DNA of 64,000 nucleotides, taken from assembly GCA_007258455.2 (NCBI GenBank), contig VDFB02252616.1:119696552-119760551 (forward strand). The letters run 5' to 3'. Position numbers and translations under genes: made by a program. Position 1 is the stretch's first letter. Each line of letters begins with the position of its first letter. Source of the stretch: Sequoia sempervirens. Its lineage: Eukaryota > Streptophyta > Pinopsida > Cupressales > Cupressaceae. Shown one piece after another: positions 12,869 through 22,860 of the stretch. The notes beneath the pieces are model-generated. The model ran no database searches, was not told the DNA's origin, and worked only from the letters and a program-made list of their open reading frames with translations.

Positions 12869-12881
12869 GGGTTCACTAAAA
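12864..12881 (-). promoter_or_regulatory. Primer-binding region of element A
   Basis: Directly after the 5' LTR the minus strand reads TTTTGGTGAACCCAACAT. Element C has nearly the same sequence at its corresponding site (56417). I could not assign the primer tRNA; it is not the initiator-Met site used by element D. Confidence 0.6.
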
Positions 12882-14098
12882 TGTGAGACAAGAGGGATTC
12901 ACTACACACAGGTCTCTTCATTCTCAAGAGATCATTAGGAAATGAATTTACCTTATCCACCTCAACAATAAACAAAATGAATAAATGGTAAAGAAATTGT
13001 ACTCAAGTTATGTTTTAGAGAAGACTACTTTAGATCTCGAGGGAGCGAAACTTCTCGATTTCCAACTCAGATAGAGGAGCTCTTGGCCAAAAGATGGCAT
13101 CACATATTCAAGATGCTAGCGCGATGCATTGTCATCTAAATGGTGTGTTGGCATCCTAAGTAATAGAAAGCTTAGGCACCCACGTGGGAAAAATAAAGCT
13201 TCACCTCCTAGCTCCGATCTAAGGTCTTCTGAATAGAATTATCAAACCGAAAGAAAAAACTTAAAATAAAGCACAAGGAGAACTCGTAGAAAAATTACCT
13301 TCAACCGGATGTTTGGGTCTTCACTCCAAACTCTACTTTGTAACCTACACATAGAAGAACGAGGGGAAAATGTTGGGGCTGTATAGGGGTTTTCCTTAGT
13401 TAGACCTCCACTTCGGTGTTCCCACCTCCATAGACAACCAAGTTGGAAAGTAGTGTAAGAAAAATAGACAAAGTGTGTGGTGAAAGAAAAACCTTTTTTA
13501 GGAGTAGAACCCACACCACTAAGTAGTAAACGAACAAGTAGATAGGAAAGAGTAAGAGAGAGAGAGCATTACCCACGGGCCTAGACCCTCTCTGGAGAAC
13601 ATGAATACACTATTGAGTTCTTTCTTGAGAGTTGTAGCTACTGGAAGGACCTCAGTTCAGAATGGCTTCACTTGTGAGAATGTTGTTTTCAAGAATGAAG
13701 AGAACTCAAGGGTGAAAAGTATGTAGAGAACTTGATTGAATGACTCAAACCCCAAAATGTGAGAAAATGAGGAGTTTTAATGCATGTAGGGATGGAAAGG
13801 AGCCATTATACCTTAAATTTATTGCTAGGACATGTGTTGAGAGAGTCAATATTCTAGATTCCCCATTTCAAACTCAGAAAACTGTAGGATGCTAGCGTGT
13901 TGTATAGGCATTCAAGGCCTAGATTTTTGGGAAATGTGTCATTAGGCTTATGTTGCTCTACCACTAGTCCACATGGGATCAAAATTGCAAAATTTTGACT
14001 CATGGAATTTTTGTCATTAATGCTCTAAGGTGTCATAAATGCTAGGAAAAAGTGCAAAAATTTGGAATTGCCTCTAGGTGCAATTTTACGACATTACA
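12882..14098 (-). repeat. 5' LTR of element A
   Basis: 1,217 bp. On the minus strand it starts TGTAATGTCG and ends GTCTCACA. It matches 2841-3973 along its length and has a close copy at 30008-31229 in contig 2. Confidence 0.92.
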
Positions 14099-15285
14099 TC
14101 TTTTAATTCCTTTTCTAAGTGGTTAATTTTTGTCTTTAGTTGTTTTTCTTCAATTTCAACTCTTCCAACTATTTTTTTTTGCATTTGCAACTTGACCATC
14201 CACACATTTTTCCTCATCTCTACTTCTCTTACCTATTAACACCCCTTAGTATTCCTTTTCATGATTTTCTAACTTCTTTTTCATATCTTTTACTTTGAGC
14301 TTTAGATTAGTTGCTCTATCATTAATGCTTAGGACAACAACATCTCTTTGTTTGATAGAGTTTTCAATTTATTGAATACTTTCATGTGTTCATCACACCG
14401 ATTCTCTTTTTTTGCACTTAAACATTTGATATTGCTTCTTCCTTATCATCTATTTTTAATTGTATTTGCTCCATGGAAGTCTTAAGTTCAAGAACATTTG
14501 ACTTCATTTGTTCAAATCCACCGATAGCATTATCTCACTTTCTTTTCCTACACAAATTCTTACCAAATATAAAGCCTCTTGAGTTTTTCCACTTCACCAT
14601 TTCCATTTTCCCATTCCATATACTGCACAAGAACCTTCCTTGAAACTTCTCAAGAGCAGGAAGAATCTCTTCATTCAATACATTATCTATCTCATTCACT
14701 TTGGTATGCTTCCTTTCAAGTGTTTTTAGAGTAGATTCCTTTTTTATTTCATACATTCTAGTACGTGCTACCTCTGATTTTGCATTGTCATTTTCCTATA
14801 TTTGTACATACTACACATGCACCTTCCTCAAATTCTCAAGAACATATACATTTTTTTCATTTCATGCATTCTACTACTTGTTGCTCTAGTTATGCATTGT
14901 CATTTTCCCATTGCCCAGTTCTGAAGGGTGGTTATTGATATTTGGATATGGGAGGTTGAGGATGATATGTGTTGGTATTGATAAGAAGGAGAAATGGGGA
15001 TTTTGGTAATAAGAATTACGATCTAGATAGACTCTTGAAAAGAATGGTTTTGATAAGATATGATATGGATTATGATTGGGTGATGATATAGGATAAACTA
15101 TGTCAAAGATTGGATAGGAAGATAAGGATGATCAATGATGAAAGAAATGATGATGACAATGATAAGGTGATAAGGGTAGGCTAATGGCCTAAAAGACCGA
15201 GGTCTAAGGATGATGGTTGTGATGACTACCTTATCATAATGGATGGAAATGCTAAGATTAGGGAAAGATGATATATTTTGGATGG
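14099..15285 (-). pseudogene. Coiled-coil and P/Y/Q-rich coding remnant between A and B
   Basis: The minus strand from about 14890 down to 14104 encodes Lys/Glu-rich segments with heptad spacing (14535-14756: ESTLKTLERKHTKVNEIDNV, NEEILPALEKFQ), and near 14470 a SMEQIQLKIDDKEEAI segment. Further out (14935-15280) the frame is rich in Tyr, His, Pro and Ser. Repeated words (LRKVH, KMTMQ) suggest internal duplication. Element A is inserted in this sequence (TSD TCTTT at 14099-14103) and element B ends at its other side (TSD GATGG at 15281-15285). Frames are broken by stops. It may be a host gene remnant or the Gag-like part of an older element; I cannot name it. Confidence 0.5.
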
Positions 15286-16445
15286 TGAGTGAGGGGGAAA
15301 TCTACAAGTATAAATAAGATCAAAATAATGAATAAAAACTAATCTAATACAAAATAATGATCAAGATTCATTCCTTCACTCACCAAATGAAACTATGAAA
15401 TTAAAGAAATCAAGAATGTAATTGCAAGAATACAATAACAACAAATTCAATAACATAATAGCTTTACCATCCTATGTTAGAGTGTATTTGTCAAGATGTT
15501 GGGTTGTTTGTATCAATGTGAAGTCTTCATGATTGCATGCAAGAGCTTTGAAGAGCATGCATGTGTTTGATCAAATATGTTGGTTGAAGCTTTGTCAATG
15601 TCAACTAGGATCCTGGCATTACTCTGTTGCATAAACTGTACTAATTCTTTGATCCTTTTTTTGTGAGGAAAGATGTTTGTTATATAAAATTTGTGATTTG
15701 AAATGGACGATCAGGATTGCGTAGTAGAATATCTTGATCGACGATCGAAATATGTTAAGAGGATTTAGATCGGAATAATCTATGCAAATTGATTACATGA
15801 TTAGTGTGATTGAAGAATAGATTGATCAGTCAGCGATTCATAACTTTCTCAATCAAGAAAGTGGGTGAGGATAATTAATTAATTCTTTTTGGAGTTGAAC
15901 GTGCAAATCAATTTTGACTTTTTCCAACAAAGTTGCATTTGTTTGATTTGAACTTTGATGATGTTTTGAATAGTTTATTTTATTCACATTTTTGAGGGAA
16001 TGTGATATATTTAAACTATTATGTTTTAATAGTTTAATTGACTTAGGGGAATAAAGTGAATTAGTGAAATAATTAAATAATTGGCATTATTTAATTAATC
16101 AGCAAGAATAAAGTTAGATTAGGACTTTATTAAATAAATGAAATTTATTTAATTGATCGAATTTGATGAAAAAGTGAATTAATTAAATAATGTTGTATTA
16201 TTCAATTAATAGTAGAAATTAGGGTTTCAAGACTTTATTAAATAAATGAAATTTATTTAATTCATCAAAAATGGTGAAAAGATGAATTGATTAAATAATG
16301 TCTAATTATTCAATTAATAGGGGAAATTAGGTTTTTTGATACTTTTGATGTGAAATGCAATGATATTTGATGATAATGGTGTTCATGATATGAAAATGTC
16401 ATTTAAGGTGTGTGATAGGTGTTAGGTCAATTTCACATGTCTACA
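15286..16445 (-). repeat. 3' LTR of element B
   Basis: 1,160 bp. On the minus strand it starts TGTAGACATG and ends CCTCACTCA. It pairs with 53702-54861 and with the contig 2 copy 27775-28819. The stretch about 16115-16335 holds two tandem units of roughly 110-115 bp rich in ATTTATTTAAT; the contig 2 copy has one. Confidence 0.9.
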
Positions 16446-16459
16446 TTTTGCCCCTCTTT
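16446..16459 (-). promoter_or_regulatory. Polypurine tract of element B
   Basis: The minus strand reads AAAGAGGGGCAAAA directly before the 3' LTR. It differs at one base from the tract of element C (62377-62390). Confidence 0.85.
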
Positions 16460-16875
16460 GAGACAATGTATTGGTTGCTTTGTTTCAAAGATTTGATGTT
16501 AAGATCAAATTTTGAAAAAAATTATATGCTCCACTGTGCCTCAGTGATCAGTGGAATGATAGGAGGACTTTGGGCTGCCTCCTCAAGAGGTTGGCTGAAA
16601 ATTTCAATTTTGAGGTCAGGTTCACAACACGAATTTATTTCAGTTTAGTAATGTAGAGGATGAAAAATTAAGTCTATAGGTATTTCAATGCTCCTTCAAA
16701 TGTTCCCAAGTGATCCTAATTTTAACCTAGGAAGGTTTCTTTAAGCAAGAATTAGGGTTTTGGGGGGTTAAAATAGGTAATTAGGGTTCTAATTACCTCA
16801 TTTGCACTTTGAGCCTATAGAGAATTCTTGCCTCTAGTTTTCTTAATTTTTCAGTTTTTAAGAATCTATGGAGAG

Positions 16876-18620
16876 GATTCAGGAGCCCCACATCGCGTAG
16901 ACATAGTTTGAGAGTTTGGATGGCCTGCAGGCATTGGTGCCCCAATATGTACCGTTTCAATTTTTGTTTTCATCTTTCCATGTTTTTGTAATTAATGCAC
17001 AAATTCCAACTAGTCAATAGTGTTAGATTTAGGAATTTGGTACTTTTGAGTCGGTTTTGGTGCTTTGTCTTTTTTAAATAGGTCACTTGCACACTTGCTT
17101 TTATTTTGTGCTTTTGACCTAATTTAGCACATTTGATTTTCACACTTTCTCTATTTTTGCACTTTTGTTTGCTTTCTCACATTTTACTCACCCTTGTAAT
17201 TTTGTACCTTTGCCAAACTTTTGTACTTTTGAAACTTGCACTATTGCTTTCATTTAGCGCTTTTGAAAATAAATTCATTGCTTTTGCTTAAATTTATCGC
17301 TTTTAATAAAAAAAATCTTTCTTTTGACTTTTTTAGATCCTAAGTCCATTTGTTCATTATTTTTGTTTTCTTTTGCAATTTTAGAGAAAATCCTTAACAT
17401 TGTGGGTTGAATGATTGTAGGTGGTCCTTAATCCACTCCAGTCGAGGGAGCAATGACCACATGATTAGATATTTGATTTGATTGTGGGTTTTGATGTTTT
17501 AGAGTGATATTTTCTAGATGTCAAGTTGTGGCACATTTGTTACATGCCCACCATTAGATGTCAAAGCATGATGATGACCGCACTCGTGGAGAGGTGGCAC
17601 TCAAAGACCTCTTCATTTCATTTACCTAATGGGGAGGCCACCATCACTCTTGAGGATGTGTGGAGGATCCTCCACATACCCATTCATGGAGATCTAGTTA
17701 TATACTTCGTTCAACAAGGCACCCACACTATGTGTCACGTTCTTGGTGTGAGACGACTAGAGGTTCAACAATTAGAGATAGTCTGATTAGATTTTGTTGG
17801 AAGTGTCAATCTCGTTTTAAATGTTCTCTATGGTTTCGTTTCGGGGCTTGTTGTTCCCGATAAGAGAGGTCAGCAATTTCCTGTGGGATGGGGTATATGC
17901 ACTGAGCAGATGTTCGAGCATGGTACTAGATACACATTAGGTCCATGTCTCCTTGCCCACCTATACAGAGATATGCATGAGGTTGCATATCATGGTGGGA
18001 AATCTATTTTTGTTGGTGTTTCTCTTTCTCATGTATGGGCCTAGGAGCACATCTCAGTGACTTTTCCAAATGGTATACTAGATCGTACTACTAAGGATCC
18101 CAATTCTTATTGTTACAGAGATTTTCTACATTATACATTGCCTAGACAGCCTTCCTAGTGGCATCGTGTATTTGATGACATGCCAGGTTTTGTATGGAGA
18201 CCCTATATCGATTGTGAAATGTGGCCTAATGATCAGGAGTAGTTGGTATATTACAGATAGACTAGATGGTTGATCGATCACACACACTCTCTTTTGGAGA
18301 GATATCTTCCTGACAGGGTTTGTAGGCATTTTAGAGAGAGATTAGGTTAATTTCTAGATGCTTATGAGGCTCGGTTTGATTGGACTACCAGAGAGGTCCG
18401 TGTTTGGGGTTTGCAAGCTGATCAAGATGTTGTTGCATTCAGAACTCTTGCCCTAGTCAGATGGGGTTGGCCAGTGGGCTTAACAAATCTAGATACTACT
18501 CTCGATTATGATCAATAGTGGGCATGACGCCTTCCTTTGAGATTCACATATCATGGTGGTGATCCTGTAGTGGGTGGAGTAGGAATCATAGGTCACTGAG
18601 GAGAGAGATAGAATATCAAG
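16876..18620 (+). pseudogene. Antisense PMD gene of element B, probably with an intron
   Basis: A plus-strand gene opposite to pol. From 17522 the frame encodes a plant mobile domain: ALVERWHSKTSSFHLPNGEA, then TITLEDVWRILHIPIHGD (17601-17700), GPCLLAHLYRDMHEVAYHGG (17940-18000) and DMPGFVWRPYIDCEMWPND (18178-18232). Stops near 17785 and later, and a frame change after 17786, disrupt it. An upstream short exon (MERIQEP, 16876) ends near a GT at about 16960. An AT-rich, CTTTTG-repetitive 500 bp stretch leads to TTTTAG and then the PMD frame, so a spliced gene is plausible. The contig 2 copy keeps the same organisation. Confidence 0.75.
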
Positions 18621-21344
18621 ATCCTAGTAGAGCAACTTGGTAGGGCTCATAATGATGGTGCCTAGGGTGATCCGATGCAGGTTGATTAGGGATAGGTTCT
18701 ATGTCCCCCTCCACTACCTGGGGATGGAGGTGCATAGCTAGTTATAGAGATAGGGTGATGACAGGCTACAGAGGTGCAAATTGTTACATTGAAAATGGAG
18801 AGAGACACTACTCGGCAGGAGTGAGATGGTTTTAGGGTGGAGCGAGACACAAAGATTGGCATTGTCTCGTTGTCGAGAAATAATTATAGGTTGTTACTAC
18901 TGATAGGGATAGTTTGAGGATAGAGCATGACAATCTATGTGCTAAGCGAGATTAGTTTCTATAGAGGGCTACATATTACTAGACTTTGTATGATGCATTT
19001 ATTCCTCGAGTGTAGAGATGAACGTGGTTTGGAGAGTTGAGCACTACTACTCATGCTGCATTAGGTGATCGATCTATTAGACAGTCAGATCCTGATGAGT
19101 AACATAATCTTTAGAGTCTTCCTCCTTTGGTCGGGCAATGTTATGTTTCTACTTGATCCTTATGATATTGTTATTTAGACTTATATTGCAGACATGATTT
19201 TGTATATATATTCATTGGCCCAACTGAGGCCTTGTATATATGTATATTTTTGTATTATCCTATCACACTTGTTTCCATGATGATGTATCATGACATTCTC
19301 TTTTTTTGATGATGATATATATATGAGATATGCATGCACTTTGATTCGGCTTCATTATGTGTCTATGTGATGATTTATGGATGATGATATATTATGATGT
19401 ATGTTTATATATTTTTCTGATGTATGCATATGATTTGGATGGATGGATGATTGCTATATCATTTTGATATACATATGATGTTATATTGATGTATATGATG
19501 ATGTTGATATATGATGGATGTCTACCTTATACATGATACATGATGTTTTCATTGCTTTATTGTCATCATGATATGTATTGACGACATTGTGGATGCAGGA
19601 TGGATGTTTGTTAGAAGATATATTTGATGATAGATAGACATTTGATGTTTTTTAGTTGTTGAAGAGTATTGCTTTTGCTTTGCTTGGAGACTTCGCATTT
19701 TTAAAAATGTCATTTGATGTAGAAAAATGATACGATGCACCAGGGTATTAATAACCAAGGTGACTTTGTATCCATTACATGGAATTTGACTCGACATACA
19801 AAGAGTATTCTTGCTCATGCCAGACATACAAAAACTTTGTTTAAAATATATTGGTTGGGTTGTGTTAAAAAAAATTGGACCATTTACACATAGAGGTATA
19901 AAATACCCAACATGCAACTTCTACACGAATTTTTATAAAACAACTTCCATGCACTCAATAAAGCAAGTATTCGTCATGGTAGTATCACAAAAGCATCTTA
20001 AAAAAAAAAATTTGAAATGATGCTCAATTGTCTGCATTCCTTCTTCTCTAAATCCTTACGGACATCCTCGAGAGATCCTAGGAATGAGTCAATAAAATAA
20101 ATCATCAAGATAGGACTATAAAAATATGAAAACAAAGTTGCAGTATCACTTTCCATATATGTTTTGAGGTATCAGGCTATTATCTGTTGTTGATCATGTC
20201 TATCATAGGAATGGATCTGTTAAGGCATATCTCAAGATGTTGTTGGTGAATTGTCAAAAGATAGGTAGTTAACACTTTTTCCTTGTTTCCGTCTATTTTG
20301 TGATCAAATCATTGTGACTTTTTTGCTTGAAAGTTCTAGCTTTTGATGTCTTCTTTGTTTGTTTGTTTGTTTGTTTTGTCAAAGGGTGATTATGATGATT
20401 TGTTTATTATGGGTGAAAATTTTACTACAAATTGTGATGGTGGAGTAGGTCTTTTTTATTTTATGAGTTTTATGATGTTATTTTTGTTGTTTTTAGGGGA
20501 CTAACCTAGGGCCTCGGGGGCTCATCAAAGATAAGCATTGCTTATGTTGTACACTTAGAGGCTCATAGTTCACTTGGTTTGAATGTTCTTGATCCTTTCT
20601 TTTTTTGTGAATGTTTTTGGATTTTGGATTTTGTGACTAAGTTGAAATAAAGCATGATAGAAAGCTAAGTGGACTGACCTAAGGCCTCGAGGGCTAATCA
20701 GAGATAAGCCAACCAAAATTGTACATGAAAAGATTGCGTAGTTTGATGAATTAACTCAAAGCATAAACTTGTTTTTGGGATGTATCCAACATTGATAACT
20801 TGAATTGACATTCCACTTCTGTTTCTAGAGGATATGTTGCAAGAAATCTACTTGAACTAACTGTGAGGTTCAAGAAAATATTGATATCTTAGAATGTTGA
20901 GTGAAGGAATAATCCAACAATGTTGTTTGTTTTTTGTTGTTTTCTAGATGTTTTTTATTTTCAAATTTTGACTATGATAGAATGCATAAACATCTAATCT
21001 ACAAATAGCTTTGGGAAGTTGCCCCTAGTTGGAGACAAGACTACTTTCCTAAATCAATAACAAGCCATGGTTGGGCATATGCTTTATTATGGAATGGATG
21101 GGTGATGCCTTGGATAGTACTGATAGATAATGATGCAAGTCTTATCGCCTATTTACCAGGTTTTCACTACAGTACCTATTCTAGGAGTGCCACAAAGTGG
21201 CTTTCACTCAAAGAATGTTTTATTTCTCTTTACTGTTTTTCTTTCTTTTTTGATCTTTTTATTTTTTTTGGTTTTTTAATCTTTTTGATTTCTTTTTTGG
21301 ATTTTTACCCTTTTTCCTAGGGTATTCAGACATACTTCAAGTGT
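18621..21344. other. Spacer between PMD gene and integrase, element B
   Basis: It holds the degenerate PMD tail to about 19140, then simple ATGATG/TATATA sequence (19190-19560) and about 1.7 kb without recognisable coding. 20820-20960 resembles 50815-50950 of the element's own leader. A 22-base motif at 21147-21168 recurs exactly in element C (60782-60803). A T-rich run lies at 21230-21320. The short plus-strand open frames here are not convincing genes. Confidence 0.6.
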
Positions 21345-22201
21345 AGAATCTCTTGAGGTGGTTGTTTTTTAGTGGTTCAACTAAGGTTTCTCCTTCAAGA
21401 GTAGCCAACTAATAAGCTCCAAAACCATAGCTTGTTGTGATAATAAATGGGCCTAGCCAATTTGGTTCAAACTTTCTTTTTCCATCTTGATTCAGTTGTA
21501 CCTTCTAATTCTCTTTGAGTACTAGGTCACCAACCTAAAAAAAAAATTATTTGATCCTTTTGGCATAGCTTCATTTGAGCCAATTCTGATAAACCTATGT
21601 ATGGTTTAATGTGCTTAAATTCCTTTTATCTAAGAGCTCCAATTCATTTAGCTTGGATACCTGATACTCGTCATTGTTGATCATGCATTTTAGTGAGATT
21701 AACAATGAGGGGATATCAACCTTGATAGGTAAGATAGCTTCTAAATCATAGGTGTTCAAATGTTAGTTTGATAAGCCCATAGGGTTGGGTTTAGCTGCAA
21801 ATACTAATCATGACCAGCTTCATTAACATTTTTCTTTAGTATTTTCAGTATGGTTTTATTAGATGCTTCAGCCTAACCTTTTCCTTGGGGATAGTAGGGC
21901 ATGGAGAATCTATGTTGGATAGAGAATTTGGAATAAATTTCTTGGACATATTTATTTTTGAATGGGGTTCCATTATATATTATGATTGTTTCGGGAATTC
22001 CATACCTAAAAATTAGATAATTCAAGATGATTTTTGATATCTTTTTTCTAATGATGCAGGTCAATGGAATTGCTTGTATCCATTTAGTGAAATACTCTAT
22101 TACAGTAATAATAAACTTGTGCCCATTGGAGGAAGCAAGAGAAACCTTACCTACCTAATCTAATCTCCATTGCAAGAAAGGCCATGGTGTTTTGATGGGT
22201 C
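21345..22201 (-). pseudogene. Integrase, C-terminal half, element B
   Basis: The minus strand holds the DDE core segment with a FRYGIPETI/NGTPFKN motif (21873-22064), the core end with YPQGKG, and a C-terminal domain with LNELELLDERN-like and KFEPNWLGPF-like sequence, ending HLKRFYT-like at about 21348. The first catalytic region lies on contig 3 (35717-36700). Stops are present. The usual DNGTPF motif reads YNGTPF here, so one catalytic-region Asp appears changed. Confidence 0.82.
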
Positions 22202-22301
22202 NNNNNNNNNNNNNNNNNNNNNNNNNNNNNNNNNNNNNNNNNNNNNNNNNNNNNNNNNNNNNNNNNNNNNNNNNNNNNNNNNNNNNNNNNNNNNNNNNNN
22301 N
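22202..22301. other. Assembly gap (100 N)
   Basis: A run of exactly 100 N, the conventional size for a gap of unknown length. Contig 1 ends before it inside integrase B; contig 2 begins after it in the inverted copy of integrase B. Confidence 0.98.
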
Positions 22302-22860
22302 CTATCCCCAAGGAAAAGGTTAGGCTGAAGCATCTAATAAAACCATACTGAAAATACTAAAGAAAATAGTTAATGAAGCTGGTCATGATTGGTATTTGCA
22401 GCTAAACCCAACCCTATGGGCTTATCAAACTAACATTTGAACACCTATGAATTAGAAGCTATCTTACCTATCAAGGTTGATATCCCCTCATTGTTAATCT
22501 CACTAAAATGCATGATCAACAATGACAAGTATCAGGTATCCAAGTTAAATGAATTGGAGCTCTTAGATGAAAGGAATTTAAGCACATTAAACCATACACA
22601 GGTTTATCAGAATTGGTTCAAATGAAGCTATGCCAAAAGGATCAAATAATATTTTTTTTTAGGTTGGTGACCTAGTACTCAAAGAGAATTAGAAGGTACA
22701 ACTGAATCAAGATGGAAAAGGAAAGTTTGAACCCAATTGGCTAGGGCCATTTATTATCACAACAAGCTATGGTTCTAGAGCTTATTAGTTGGTTACTCTT
22801 GAAGGAGAAACCTTAGCTGAACCACTGAACAACAACCACCTTAAGAGATTCTACACTTGA
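22302..22860 (+). pseudogene. Integrase C-terminal part, element B second copy
   Basis: It begins in the core end (QAEASNKT-like) and runs through ELEAILPIKVDIPSLLISLK (22446-22505) and KLNELELLDERNLSTLNHTQ to an HLKRFYT-like end near 22857. Several stops. Bases 22302-22470 are the exact reverse complement of 35717-35885. Confidence 0.82.

Larger units (their letters stand above)
2841..14098 (-). mobile_element. Element A: Ty3/gypsy LTR retrotransposon, Tat-like
   Basis: This 11,258 bp element has LTRs at both ends and a perfect TSD TCTTT (2836-2840 and 14099-14103). On the minus strand the order is 5' LTR, PBS region, short N-terminal ORF, protease, RT, RNase H, second RNase H, integrase, antisense PMD gene, polypurine tract, 3' LTR. 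A second RNase H and an extra antisense gene between integrase and 3' LTR are known traits of the Tat branch. All frames carry stops. By eye the two LTRs differ at about one base in eight, so the insertion is old. No Retrotrans_gag domain or CCHC knuckle was found. Confidence 0.9.
15286..22201 (-). mobile_element. Element B, 3' part: giant Ty3/gypsy (Tat-like)
   Basis: This minus-strand 3' portion holds the integrase C-terminal half, a long spacer, an antisense PMD gene, the polypurine tract and the 3' LTR. The contig ends inside integrase. The 5' portion is at 35717-54861, joined by a 476 bp overlap (21726-22201 with 35717-36192, about 97%) and bracketed by the same TSD GATGG (15281-15285, 54862-54866). 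Without nested insertions and overlap the element is about 19 kb. By eye its two LTRs differ by about 12%. Confidence 0.88.
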
